Shown in pieces: positions 42,901-56,661 of a stretch of DNA of 64,000 nt. Position numbers and translations under genes: made by a program. Under the pieces are notes generated by a model, which ran no database searches, was not told where the DNA came from, and saw only the letters and a program-made list of their open reading frames with translations. The stretch lies in the NCBI GenBank assembly GCA_036583965.1, contig JAZBQD010000030.1, forward strand, positions 89,015,300 to 89,079,299, written 5' to 3'. The stretch comes from Prunella strophiata. Taxonomy: Eukaryota; Chordata; Aves; Passeriformes; Prunellidae. Each line of letters opens with the position of its first letter. Positions within the stretch are counted from its first letter, which is position 1.

Positions 42901-45900
42901 TAAAAATGAAGTTTCTTGCATAATGCTGAAGAAAGGTGCTGCCTTATGTCCAATACTAGGTCAGAGGACCTTAAGTCAGTGCTTCCATTTCACATTTGTC
43001 CTTCTCAAATACAGATTTTGAGAGGAAAGTGCATCTTCTGAAAGGGATGAGAAAATCACCTCATGAATCTATAAATCAAATGTATGTACAGATCTATTAA
43101 AATCTAGGCTCTGCTTTAGGGGTTTTACTTCATCTAATCCTAAACAGCCTTAATAAAATAGACCAATAGGAAGTCTGAAGGAAGAGGGAGGACAAAAGGT
43201 CTTCAAAATTAGTATTATCTAAATTAATCTAATTAATTTGTCCATGACTACAAACATCAAAGTGCCATAATAAATCGCATAAAGCATGGTGTCTTCAGGG
43301 AATGCAGTCAAAGTAGGTTATGTGCTCCATTTGCCTGTTCATGTCTTAGCATGTTTACATTCCTATTGAGCCTTAATACTGTAATTCTTCATGTTTCTCA
43401 CACACAGATTGAGAAAAATTATATTTGAAATTGACTTTATATGGCGCTATCAACACAAGCTGCCAGTCTTAACTCAATTTGATCTCTTTTATTTTGGTTT
43501 GCTTGGATATTCAAAAAAACAAAACAAAACACTCCCCCCCAAAAAAAAATTAAAAAAAAAAAAAAAACAACCAAAAAAACCCACAACAAAACTCAACCAA
43601 ACCCCTAAATAGTTTAAACTTTCCTTCTTCCATCTAATCCCAACTTCACTTGAAGTAGTCTCCCATGACAGAATCTCCAGGCTGATGTTGGGATGTGTAA
43701 TTTGCATATGAAAAGCTTCAGAAGGGATTTTTTTCTTTCTTCCTTCACACATCTAGCATATACACCAGCTGCTCAGCATCTGAACATCAACTGCACCAAT
43801 AATACCTACTTCATCCAGGACACCTTTGATGGACCAAATAATACAAAACTATCCTGCAAATTCACCTCAGACATGCTTCAAAACTGCTCTGGCATCACAG
43901 ATCCAACTTTTGGATATCCAGAAGGAAAGCCCTGTTTTATTATAAAAATGAACAGGGTAAGTACAAGATCAAGGTGGTGAGCAGAAAAAATTAAGAGTAG
44001 CTTGAGTCTCCACTGGGGAGTGCTGTGTCTCTGCTGCCATGGGTTCTAAACGCTGCTTTCTACTGGGAACCAAAAATCACACCCTGTTCCCTGACAGACA
44101 CCAGAGTTACCAGGGAAATCCTCACTTTTCCACCATTCCTATGAAAGTAACATAGGGCAGTGATCTCTGAACTGACTCTCTACAGTTAGTTTAGTTTAGT
44201 TTAGTTTAGTTTAGTTTAGTTTAGTTTAGTTTAGTTTAGTTTAGTTTAGTTTAGTTTAGTTTAGTTTGTGCCTCTGTGGGGCTCTCATCCCACAAACTAG
44301 CACCAGAAGAGTTTCCTCCTGCAATACCACAGCCCTGTGTCTTCAGCTGAGGCACCAGGCTGTGGCAGTAACTGATGTGGTTTCACAGAGGTGGTATCTT
44401 ATTTCTCCAGGCGGCAAAGAAAATCTTTAAAAGGACCTATAGAACCAAAATTCAAGCCTGGTGGATACTTTTCTCAGGGAAAACCACCCACATGTTTTTT
44501 GGAGAGGAATAAAGGGAATTTTCAATGCTTTAATTTTTTTTCAGGATGTAGACAAAGGCATAAGCACTTTATTTTTGGGTAAAATTTTGACCCTTCTGAT
44601 TCAGTTTCAGTAGAAACTGAAGAGCTCAAGTTCCCCTCCAGTTTCTGATAGACAAAACCACTGTATTTTTTATTTGGCTTGCACCTTGGGCATTTCCAAA
44701 AATCTGTGCAAGCCCTAACCAAGAGGGGAGCTGTGCCTCTGATTCTGGCTGGTGAAACAAGCATTTTCTAAAAATGCCTTCTTTAGCCAGACTGGGTGCC
44801 ATCCCCAGCAGGGAAAAGATGTGGATAGTGACCAGGGGCTTCACCTCCTACACTTATGCAACCCCACTAGTTTTGTAGGATCAAACCAACCTAAGGGTTT
44901 TTCTGCCAAAACCAAGGTTTTCTAAGACAGATAAGATCAAAAACATGGATATTCAGCTTTTCCTTAACTGACACACAACTAACTGCTCTAAGAGACCCCT
45001 GGCTGCCTGGGCATCAGCAGGGGCAGGGGTATGGGTGGGTAAATGAGCTGGACTCAGAGGAGGTGCAGTGCTCTGGCCAGACCAGAGCCTATCAGCAGTG
45101 CTCATCCCAGGCAATGCCCAGTCCTGCTTCCTAAATATCCAGCCACAACACTTTTTCACCTACATAAATTAGATAATTTGTTTGAGAGAGTCTTACACAG
45201 GAATATATTAAACATCCTTTGAAGCTCAGCTCTCAAATAACTGATTGCCCAGTTTCATCTCAAAACCATTTCCAAGATGACCAAATGTGTTTTCTTTTTC
45301 AGATTATCAAGTTTTACCCTGGCAATGGCACTGCACCGAGGGTGAACTGCACTTATGTGGTAAGGCTATGAGGGCTGGGTCTCACACATTTCAAGCATTG
45401 CAGCTTTGAGAGCAAGCAAGCGACCAGAAAAAAATCCTTTAAGCGCTGAAAATCAGATCCCAAATACTTGGAATATTCTCACTTCTGTACCAGTTCTTGC
45501 ACCAGCTGACATGCTAAGGAAAGAAACGTCCAAGTTTGCTTTACTTTAAATCAATTTGCATTTTCGGGCTGCAGAGAACATTTGCTGTTTGCTGGCAGCT
45601 CCCTGTAGTGCCGGTCACACCTCAGAGCAGCTCCCCCAGGCTCTCAGCAGCTCCAACTCACAGAATTCCCAGCTGCTTTCACAGGACACTTGCTTGCTTT
45701 TCTTGGCAATAGTAACAGCGGGAGATTCCCACTTTGATTTGAAAACTAAGACTGGTGCTAAACAGCCTGCTGATCTTGAGCTTTAACACACACTTAGCAG
45801 CCCTGTAACACTTGCCTGGGGCTGGCCGCTGATTTCCTCAGCACAGAGCTTCTTCCTCTCTCGTTTTGCACACAGGATGAGGAGTCCCGCCCGCTGGAGG

Positions 45901-46294
45901 TGGAGTACTACCCTGTGAATGGCACCTTCAACCTGCACTACTTCCCCTACTACGGGAAAAAAGCTCAGGTGGGTGCTTCTGTACTTAACTTTTCCTTCTC
46001 TTTATGTCAGGTGAAACATATGGAACATCTCAGCAATCCTATGAGAACTGGTGAGGCTGTTTTCAAGAACTCCTTTTAAATTGGCAGTGTAAAATTTAAG
46101 TATTTTCTTTTTGTCTTTTTTCTTTCTCCTCCTAGCCCAGCTACAGCAATCCATTGGTAGCTGTGAAATTTCTCAACATTACGAGGAATGTAGAATTTAA
46201 AATAGTGTGCAAAATCATTGGAGCTGGAATTACCTTCAATGTTCATGATCCATATGAGGGCAAAGTGGAATTTAAACTGAAAATAGAAGACTGA
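39999..46294 (+). CDS. ATP4B: ATP4B: gastric H+/K+-ATPase beta subunit (7 exons, 287 aa)
   Basis: Exons: 39999-40110, 41561-41689, 42786-42899, 43757-43956, 45303-45359, 45876-45968, 46136-46294; all borders are GT/AG and the total is 864 nt including TGA. The product is the type II membrane beta subunit that folds and escorts the acid-secreting proton pump. It has a short cytoplasmic N-terminus, one transmembrane helix (about residues 39-62) and a glycosylated ectodomain. Six ectodomain cysteines (131, 152, 162, 178, 201, 260) form the three disulfides of the family. There are about nine N-glycosylation sequons. YQDQLKSPG and [10 protein letters not shown] with [13 protein letters not shown] identify ATP4B and not ATP1B1-4. 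The length is close to mammalian ATP4B (about 291). The start has a purine at -3 and G at +4. It converges with TFDP1, as in other amniotes. It looks intact. Confidence 0.95.
44186..44267 (+). repeat. (TTTAG)n pentanucleotide microsatellite in ATP4B intron 4
   Basis: About 16 perfect TTAGT/TTTAG units in a row. It is not the telomeric TTAGGG repeat. It is likely length-variable. Confidence 0.95.
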
Positions 46295-46960
46295 GCAGCA
46301 ACAGAGACACTTCTGGAAAATGTATGAGCAGTAAACTTCACTATTACCACACTCATCGATATTTATTTTCTCACTATGGTTCCCATATAAATTGCAGTGC
46401 AAAGAGACATTTTATACTGCAAGATGGCCTACAGAGCTAAAAATCAAGATCCTACTCTCAGTGTGTAAAGATGAAGATTATCTCAATGTACATAGCTCAA
46501 TATTTCATGGCTACAGGATGCTGCTGCCTTCATGCAAATAATTGTACAAAATAAGTTTCCCCCAAAGGGTGCAGCTGTGCCTTTAAAGAACATAAGTATA
46601 GACTCAAACAATAATTTTCAATCACTTTTCAAACCATAATAAATAATAGATGTACAATACTAAATCTTGGTTATTGAGAAATCAGATAGCTTGAAAAGGA
46701 AATCAATACTCGGAAATACTAGCAAGTAATTAAATTTTCAATCTCTCTTGTATAGGATGTACAAAAATGTATTACAATTATCTGTATCCCGATGCATTGG
46801 CTTTTTGCACCAGTCAGCTGAGCCAGACTTTTTTTCGTTGACAAATCAATGACTGCGAAAGAGGTGAACTTGAAATCTGTCCTCTAGCTCACAGATTTCA
46901 CTGTACCACTTACCTCTATGTATATAACCCAATAAAAATGACTGGTAAGACTGTAACATT
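46295..46960 (+). other. ATP4B: ATP4B 3' untranslated region (probable)
   Basis: AT-rich sequence follows the stop codon. AATAAA occurs at about 46641 and again at about 46932 (CCAATAAAAATG), two candidate polyadenylation signals. The true end is not determinable here. Confidence 0.5.
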
Positions 46961-49900
46961 CAGTTACATCCAGAAAATGGTTCATTTAACTAGAGGCTGT
47001 AATTTGTGGGGGTTTTGTTTGTTTGGTGTTTTGCTGTTGTTGAGTGTTTGTTGTTTTTGTGATGGTTTTATTTGTTTAATCCAGTAGAATAGCCCCATAT
47101 TGTAATGATAAATTTTGGGTTACTGGAGTAATCTGGAAGATGCTGAAATAACACAAAATCTTTAAGTGAATCTAAACTTTGAGAAGTCTGACTGTATCCC
47201 ATATAATACTAAGAGACAGGATTGCTGTGTCTGTATAGTAGGTTTATGTTACCTGAAGTCCAGGATGCTCTAGCCAGAAAATAAACACTGCACATAAAAA
47301 AAACAACAAACAAACAAACAAAAAACCAAGCAAAACCTTCAAGAGCAGAAATCATTTTACACCTTCACTGCCTGGACATTTCAGAAGGCAAGAAGATGTA
47401 ACAGATCACCTCCTGTACCACAGCAACATTCAGCCAGCCAGCTTGTAGACAGAATCCACTTGGAGGGGAGTATTTCATCTTCAAAGCCACAAATGGTATT
47501 TGAGCCTTTCTTAGAAAAATTCTGCATTTCAAAAGCAGTAAGAAAATGCTTCTTCATATAAAAACTTTTTTTTCCCCCCTGGCCTTTCCTGTTTCAATTT
47601 TTACAGTGCGGCTTTGCCTTTCTTCTGAGAGACAATGAAAATAAATTTTATATCCTTTTTGGAACACAGGTCTCCCCCTGTGCATCTTTCCAAAATAACA
47701 TGGAATAAAATACTTTTGATAACAAAATAGTAACTCATGTTCAAGATTGGTTAAACATTGACTGCAAACAGAACATATAAGTATCTCCAAGAAAACCAAG
47801 AACTCTTCCCTTAATGCTCTAGCATAGGCAGACTCTCTGCTTGACTGTTTTTAGTACCTACAGCTTGCACTGAGCTGGGCAATGCAGTGGCACATGGTCA
47901 CAGTCCAGTCAGCCCTACAACCACAGCACAGGAATATACTGAACAAATTCCCTGTGGACTGTGTGCCTGCAGAGCTGCAGCTTCAGAACAACAGCCTAGA
48001 CCAGCTTCACACAAAGTCCTGTGATGGGATAAATAGAAAGGGAAGTTTCCCTGTGTTGACCAAATGATGATGCATTCAGACATCAAAAAAAGATCCACCC
48101 AATCCAGTTCTCTAAGTACAAAGATTGCCATCCTGAATTTAAATGCTTCTTGAACTTCCAGCCATCTGAGATTACTCCCTTTCTTTATTAAATCCTAAAT
48201 AATAACAACAAAGAGCAAGGTTTGTGGCTAGTGTAGCTGAAGTAGAAAAGTGTAAAACAGCAGAATGCCCATCATGCAAACACTTTGTAATACTAATTAC
48301 TGCAGGCACAGCCCAACACTATGTACAAGCATGTCATCTAGTGAGCACAGCTGCACTTTGGAGGCATACAAATGACAGAAGTTAAAAGATACAGACCAAA
48401 ATAAGCACATGGGAAGGAAAACAGGCAGGGCATCCTGCCCAAGGCACAAGAAGCATGTCTGGCAAAAGCTAAACAAGCTAAAAAGCAGCTGAATCCGGGG
48501 GAAGGAGGCCAAGAAACAGGAAACACCAGCAATGAGAGGGAAGAAATTAAGAGACATTTCCTCTCTCTAAGAGCCCTCCAGCCTCATCACCTTCACCCAG
48601 AGACTGAGAGGACCTAGGCCACCAGTGCCAGCTGTACAGCAGCAGCTGCAAGTTACTGTGCAGTCACAGTTAATTTAGAGACTGACAAGTGTTACAGACT
48701 AACAGTTGTATACACATAGCAATGATTATTGCTGTGCAGGAGCTAACATTAGCACAAAGCGTGTTAAGGAATTAATTTAAAAGCTTTGTTTTCAAATTTG
48801 AAACCAGACACATTTATCAGTCTTTTGAGCACTTCCACTGCAAGAGTCCAATTTCTTGAGAGGGAGATGCACATGTATTCAAAAACATATACAAATATAT
48901 ACATATGTATATCTAGGTATATGTAGATATAATCATATACACAGACTATACATAAATTCAGCTGCAACAGTAGCAGTATTTGATTAGATCAAACAATATA
49001 AACAGGGGGGAGGAAACTCATCAGGCTGCATGGGAAACAGAAGCAGCAGATTTAAGAATCAATTGCAAGCAAATGCAAATTCCTGAGTTTAGTTAGATGC
49101 AGATCAGCTAGGATGGGGATGGGTGGTTAGTCCATGCCTCTGGAGCAGTGGAGGGGCCAGGAAGGCAGTGTCAGAGACCACACAATGGATCTCAGTGCCA
49201 TTTTTTTCCTATCAGCTGTGCAACAGCAAGGGTAGCCAGGGGAAAAGGCTTGGGGAAGGCAAAATAGGCCATGAAACTAATACATTAACACCATGAATTT
49301 TTACATCCAATAAATTTTAGTTTGCAGACTTATCTGCTAAAGGTGTTAAATAAAACTCTCGAAGATCGGTGCGAACAGAAACACAGCAGTTGCTTTGAGA
49401 TGCACTTTCCACACCTCCTTCTTATCAATATTCATGGCAGTAGTAAATTATTGAAGTGTAAAGTCCTAATGCCTGTTATTAAAATGAGTGGAGAAAAACA
49501 CTGAATACAAGCACCTTGATGCTTAAAGGACTTTGTGCTATGGCTATGAGAATACATCAAATTCAAAGCCTCCTCTACCTTTCAGAACTAGATATTAATA
49601 ATTGAGTCTTTGCTTAATGGTCTCATATGATGTCATTGCTATTCCACTTGGGAATTCCTCCCACCATTTCACAGAGCTGTTTTTAATCTCTTACCTGTAA
49701 TAAAAGTCAAGCAGAAATTGATTCTGCAACAAATAAAGCTGTCTAACCATGTGCTACTTTCAGTAATTGGATGTAAAGTAACAGCTACATCAATAATGCT
49801 TGCAGAAAGTATTTTCTGCTGTGCACCTAAGCTCCCTTCACAAGCTTCATTTCTTTCAGGCACAAAAGCTCAAGCTCAAACAAGATTATTTTGTTTAAAG

Positions 49901-52254
49901 TAAAATAAAAATGTGCATGAAAGAAAAGGTGTCCTTTTCCTCAATTTGATTGGAAACTCTTCTTACTGGGGATGAGGACTTTTTATTTGTCTTCCATTTT
50001 TTTTACCAGAGCGATAACAATGAATGCACTAAACTTCTCATATTTTAAGAGCATAAATTGGGCTGAAAATTCCTTTTTTAGGATCCTGCTTCACCTCTGA
50101 GAAAGAACTGAATTCTGGAGAAACACTTGGCGTAACACCATTCATTAATGTGTATATTTACTCATTAATGTCCTACTATTACCAGTGTGGGAATGTGATC
50201 ATCCCAATAAAAATACATTCCAGCAGTTTATCACTATCATCAACTACATAACTCATTTTAATTACTCAGATTTCAAGTTCCAGTTCTTAAATATCCCCCA
50301 GATATTTATGAGCCTGTTGAAATGGTACTTTTGTGTGACCTGACCCAAATCCATTAATTTCTGCATTTCCCCCCTTTTTATTAAACAAGCCAAAATAAGA
50401 CTTCCTTAATCTCATAGTAATAGATCTTGACCTTAGGAATCAAATAATTGGGAGAAAGGCTTTTTTACTGAGTATTTCCTGATTTTTCCAACACCCTTCT
50501 GAAATGATGATGCTAACAAGTATGCAGCTGCTCACTGCTGGTCTCACTGAATGCATCTGGATGTAACACCATTTTCCAATCCATTTTTAGTTTTACCTAC
50601 ACATCCAAATTCAGATCAGCTAGTTCCTTACAAAACAGTGTAGGACACATGTGGAGTTATAATCTACCTTGACGCCCTGGATCATTTTTAGGATCCTATA
50701 TTTCCAGCATAGTCTTTCCTCCTGTAAGTGCACCTTGAATTCTGTCTTCACAAGATGTGGAGTTTAACCACAACATTTTTGGACATGACCTGCTTGCATA
50801 CAATTCACATTAATCTCTCCTCTTCACTCTTTACTTCTTTTCTAACCAGTACTAGTTCAGAGTATTTTTAAATTTTCTTCTGGGTTATTGAAGAAATTGT
50901 TAAACAAGAGTACAATCTTACTTGCTGTTCAGTCAGTGATAATGCCACAAAAATGATTCAGCAGTACATAGTTCATAACCCCTTAACATACAATCTGGAG
51001 ATATTGTAAAACACATTTAAAATCAGAATGCAATGAAATTAAAAAGGTTTAAATATGCTGAAGCATAGCCATTGTTTCCTTAATCAGCTAAACATTTGCA
51101 GGCTCCTCCCATATTCATTTGATAAGACCTAGTCTGTACTTTGTCATTAACAATCTTCCAGGCTTCTAATTTTCTTCTAGCTGTTTCTTTCCACAGTTTT
51201 TCTAATACAAGATTCAGAGCTGATCTCAAGTTGTCTAGACCACACACATTTGGACAGGACTTCCTCACATCTTTGACACTTCTTACTTTTTCACACTTCA
51301 AAAACTGGCATTCCAGCATTATTTTAGTCTGTAAGAACTATTTCAAGGTTCATTAAAAATCAGCATCAGAAGTTGCCCAACTTAAATTACTGGAGCTGCC
51401 TGTTTTAACAGTATGTGCTTAATGTTCTGCTTTATTTTTAATAAATTCTCCCAAGTTTACATGAATAAAGAACAGGAATCTGCCTGAAGTCTGCAACCTT
51501 GCTGTCTTTTAAACATGCTACAATGCAGATGCTCTGACCAGGTAGGGCTGATGAAACTGTACAGTTTATAACAATGTACCATGATGTGTACACAGCAACC
51601 TGATAAGCTGGAAATTTTGATTTCCTTTTAAGTTTGAATTTCAACATGTTGAAAACATCCAACAATTTAACAAAAGGTCATGGCAGAACAAAGAAAAGCA
51701 CTTGTAATGGTATTACAGGAGTGACTTTTAATTAACACCAGCCTCTCTTCTTTATTCTCTTCCACATCAGAACATTCTGCCTTTACCACAGCTAGACTGT
51801 GCATCAATAATCATCATGATTTTCTCCAATTGCTGTTTCACAAAGTGCTGACATTCACTGAATGTGAGGACAGCAGGTCCCAACTGAGTGAGAGGCAGAT
51901 GGTGCTAGGTGAGAACCATCATCATCATGCCAGACAGGAATTTCCAGTGTAACCAAATGCTTGAAGTCAGAAACACTCATGCATTGCTGCTTGTTGCCCT
52001 TCCTCATTCTGCCCTCAGCAGCAGTCTTAGAAACCTCATCTTGAAGACAGTCTTCACTCCTACCTGCACATTTCACCACCTTTTCCATCACTTTGGTACC
52101 TTTTGACAGCTTCTGAAGATGAGCTGAGCTTCCATTCATTTTCTGACGAGTCTGGCAAGCCAGATGACCCACTTGCTAGTCTGTTCCCAACACTGACATT
52201 TTCTAACTTTTTTTTTTTTCTTTTTTTCTTTCCCTCTCTGTTATGGGATCCATA

Positions 52255-52690
52255 AGGTAATTCAAGCTGGAAGGCATCTCAGGCTGTCTCCTGTCCAACC
52301 TCCACTCAAAGCATGTTCAGCTGTGAGGTCAGACTCTACATTGCTCAGGGCTTTTCTCCTGCCTGGTCTTGAAAACCCTAAGGATCGAGTCAGCACAACC
52401 CCCCTGGGCAGCCTGTTCCACAGCTTGACCATCCCAAGTTGTTCCTCATATTCAGCTGGAAACTCTCCCATTTCAGCTCATGTGTGTTGTCTCTCCATCC
52501 TGTCCTCACACACCCCTGTGCACTGGCTCCACCTTTGCAAAAACCTCCCTGCAGCACTGCAAGGCTGCCATCAGGTCTCCTGAGGCTCCCTCTTCTCCAG
52601 GCTGAACAAGCTGCTCTCCCTCAGCCTCTCCTTATACAGCAGCTGCCCCAGCCTACTGAACATTCTGGTAGCTCACCAGCATCCATGGAA
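52255..52690 (-). repeat. CR1 LINE fragment, minus orientation
   Basis: Antisense CR1 landmarks occur in order: GGAAGGCATCTC with TGTCCAACC, CAGCCTGTTCCACAGC, and TTCTCCAGGCTGAACAAGCT with CCTCAGCCTCTCC. Confidence 0.85.
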
Positions 52691-54312
52691 GCTCAAGGAC
52701 AAACCAAAGGCCAGGAAAAACCCTGGAAAAACCTTAAATCCTAAATTTAGGATTAAAGTAACAACGTGAAAAGGCTGCTCTCAATGCGCTGGCTCATCTT
52801 TGCTTTTCCTGCTAAATGAATGACAATTAAGGCTTCAACATTAAAGTGTGACAGTAGCCTCATCCTTCTGGAAGCAGACAGGGCTGAGAAGTGGTGACAG
52901 GCTGTTAACTCAGTGTAGTTGTAAAGACAAGTGGCCTACTACACTTCTCACAGGAAGACAAGAGAAAGGAAATCCCTACAGTAAACAATTATCTACCTGG
53001 GAAAAACTGGATATGCTGTCCTTTGTACTGGTGATCATTCCAGCAGTGTTACATCATGTTGGTTGGTTTTGGTTTTTTGGTTATTTTTATAACTTTTGCC
53101 CTTTCTATATTAAAGCAGCATCCAATTTTCAGATTTCTCATTAATATGAAGATTTTATAACCTATGTCTTCACTGATTAAGGAATGAGGAGATTTCTGAC
53201 AGTACGTCCTTTCAATAAAGATTAATCCTTTCCTTCAAGTAAATAAATGGGCATCTGTTGAGGGTCAGTACCCTATCAGCTACATTTTTTTTTTCTCTGC
53301 AATAGTTGCCACCTTTCATTAAAGGAAGATTCAAGTGAAAAACCAAAACCCATCAGTTTCTGAAGTAGTAACTGCTTCTCTTTAGTTAAAACAAGTTCCT
53401 ATGGAAAAAGCAAAAACAGATTATTTGTGAAACAGTTCAAGAAATCCTTGTTACACATGTCAAAATGGACAGTCTTTCATAGCTCAGGAACACTTCAGAA
53501 AGTACAAAAGATGCACACTGCCCTCAGGACTTATCTGCAGGACCATTTCAGAAGCATAAATACACACTTGGCAACTCTTCCTCGTTTCCTCTTCTTCACA
53601 CCACAAGAAAGTGCTGGCTAAGTAAAGGAATTGAAAATACATTCCTGCCATATTTTACCCCAAACTGAGCCCTTATAACAATTTTCATTCCCTTTACCAT
53701 CATTTAATCTTTCTTAAACTGAATTTCAATTTTTATCTCCTTACAGTATTTTCTCCCACAGATTTCCTCAACAATTTCCTGTCACAATTTCCTGTTATGT
53801 TCTATTCCTGCTCTTAATCTTCGTTTTCCATCTGTACATGTGCAATCCCTTTTTTCAGAGATTAGAACCATACAGTTTAAAGTTATCTTTCACTTTCCAG
53901 TTATTTTCATGCTATGCCTGACATTAAATACTTATACTCACTACCTTTCTTTTTCTAAAGTAAGTTTCTACTACTATTCCTTTTTGTAGTCTTTGACTAG
54001 TTTTCTCTTGTTTTCTCATTCTTTCCAACTTACACCTTAATCTCTTATTATGTTCCTCTGCAAAGACCCTGCTATAATCTGTTCTTTCTTTACTCTTCCC
54101 TCCACCTACTTCTTTACATTTCCACATTTCCCTTCCTCAACTCAACCTGGCCCCTCACCATTGGTCTTTTTTATCTATTTTTTTCCTCCTCTTTCACCTG
54201 AACACTGCAACCAAATGACTGCTCAAAATCAAGCACCTATTTAAAGAGTCTATAGACTTTCTCTCATTATTGATTGCTGCCTTTACTAGAAAGCTCTTCC
54301 ACAACAAAGGTT

Positions 54313-54368
54313 ATACAGAATCACAGAATTGTTTAGAAGAAAATCTTTAAGATCATCGAGTTCAACCA
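54313..54368 (-). repeat. Short CR1 3'-end fragment
   Basis: AGAATCACAGAATTG followed by AAGATCATCGAGTTCAACCA is the antisense of the CR1 3' terminus, truncated to about 55 bp. Confidence 0.65.
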
Positions 54369-55490
54369 GAAATATGTATGTTTTGTCACATTTTCACTCC
54401 CAGCGTGACCTTATCTTATCTGAGGACTATTCTGCCAATAAGATCCGAAAGAAAACTGTTCAATTCTTTCAGCCTTCCTTCCCTAACATTCCTCTATTCA
54501 CTCTTTGCAGGTAAATCTTGGATCATACACTAGAAAACACAAGGGAAAACTGGAATAATCGAAGTTCCTCTGCAAACTGAACTGCCATTCAACATCAAAG
54601 ACAATTTGAACCAACTGTCTCATCCACAACAAGAACCTTGTATTTAGCATTAGCACTGCAGAGAATGGCCTCTTCACTGAGGAGCAAAACATTCAATTAG
54701 TCTCCTTTGCCCCAGATTTTTCCCCAGTCCCACAAAGTAATTTGTTTCATTCATTCACGTTACAAAGTGTGATACAATTTGAAAACCTTCAGTGTCTATC
54801 AGCTGTTCTATGTTAATAACACATATCCCCACACAGATTTGTCTATGCATAATCCCTTCAAGAAAAAAAATGATTTAACACACTTGACATTTACCACAGG
54901 CTTTAAGTGCATCCAGGAGCCCCTACCACAGTCAGCACAAGTATTAATACTTTGTAGGGACTACCTGGAATTTGTGGAAGTATCAAATCCTGACCCTGAC
55001 AGCAGCCTGCAGTGACTGAGCCTGTTCAGTATGCCCTTGAAGGTGAGAGCAGAGGATGTGATCTGACAAAACAGTTTACAAAGGAAGTATATGAAAAGCA
55101 GATTAAAACCTGTTTTGAGGACATAGGAATATATGACAGAAAGTTAGGACTGAGGAATATGGGATGAAAAGTTAGGACATTAGGCATGGGAATTTAAACA
55201 GAAGCTAGATTGGAGTATTAAGATTGACCTGTCATGCTGAGGAGCAACATGGATGAAATAAGGAAGTGTGAAAGAAGAGAATATACCAGGTAAGTTATTG
55301 CCTTTTGCATCATAAGTTACCATGAGCTCTAAGGGCAAATTACTAAATCAAAGCAAAAACTCTAGGCCCTCTGTAGCACAGATGCAGCATCCCAAGACAG
55401 CTAATTCTAGGTCTTGTGACGAGAAGTGAATGTTCTAAAATAATCCTAGAATTAGAAAAACCACAGAGCTTGTTAAAAATGCCCATGCGC

Positions 55491-56661
55491 GTTTTATTAA
55501 TAAAAACTAACAGTGCCAAGGTTAAACAAGTCAAACAATTATAGTCTCTTTATATTTCATAAAATATTACAGAAAAGTTTATTTGTGTTTCAATAAAAAG
55601 ACTACTGTCTTAGAATAGGCAGCTGACAGTATTTGTGCAGTTAATTGTTTGTGAATAAATTTAAAAAGACTACCACCTGCCCTGAAATTCCTTTTATAAA
55701 AATGAACTATTAAAAATGATTGACAAATTTTGAGTTAAAAAACTTAAAACATTCTCTATATTTAATTTCAACTTTATAATAGATTACAGGAAGATGCTTA
55801 TGAAACAAATACAAACATTTGTTTCAGTACATGTCTTTATATGATAGACTTATAAGTATGTAAACAACTATATAATAAAAAGTTTCCAAAGACTGCCTGT
55901 AAGAAATCAGGCAAATTTTACCATAAGCAATAAATCATTCCAAACCTTCAAGACATTTTATATAGCTGCACCAACTGGCAGTAAACATTTGCCAAAAACT
56001 TTGTAATTCATATGTCCCAACATACAGTGAAAAGTATATAAACTTGATGGAATCATAATGTTAGATATAATTTAAGGGAAAATAAGTTCACAACAACATT
56101 CCTGGAATTTAACATGTAAAAAAGTAGGACGTATCTTTCTTGTTTGGTTCTTTGGACACTGCATGATTAACAAAAAAACACTACTACATTAGCTCACTAT
56201 CCCTCAAAAAGTGGCATAATCAAAATACACTCCAAATAAATTGCCATTCAGTGTATTCATTTTCCACAGAAGGATAGTATTTTATTTCTCAATGATGTGT
56301 CTACATTTTCTTTAGCAAACTTTAAAAGAACATTTGGGGCAAAATTCTTTTTCCTTCAAGTAAAAAAGAAATCCCAAACAAAAAAACAACCAACAAACCA
56401 AAAACCCCTAAAACAAGAGTAAATAAAGGCTCTGCATTAACACACTGGTATCAAAAACACACATCCACACCACATTTAAAAATATCCTACATAAAACAAT
56501 CCTTGTTTGCTTATCAGAGGTGCAATTTCTAAACTCAGAACTGCTTACCAATATTCTCCTTGGGGGATGGGGCAAAGTAATTTGAGACACTTCTCCCTAG
56601 AACAATTTATTCCTGAAGCCTGCTGAATTTTAACAAAAAAATAGTCTACAAGCAAAGGGCA
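55491..56661 (-). other. TFDP1: TFDP1 3' untranslated region (probable)
   Basis: About 1.2 kb of AT-rich, non-repetitive sequence follows the TFDP1 stop on the minus strand. An AATAAA on that strand lies at about 55493-55498. Extent is inferred from this signal. Confidence 0.45.

Larger units (their letters stand above)
46961..55490. other. Intergenic sequence between the convergent ATP4B and TFDP1
   Basis: AT-rich, no coding exon supported. It holds a GTTT/GTTG-rich run (about 47010-47080), a short CAAA run (about 47305-47325), TA-rich sequence near 48885-48945 and two CR1 fragments listed separately. Short open frames here lack any recognisable protein features. Confidence 0.55.

Noticed and set aside
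44186..44267. Interstitial telomere repeat
   Set aside because: The unit is TTTAG, not TTAGGG.
52323..52744. Open frames at 52.3-52.7 kb and 63.5-63.9 kb
   Set aside because: They lie within antisense CR1 3' regions and do not represent host genes.
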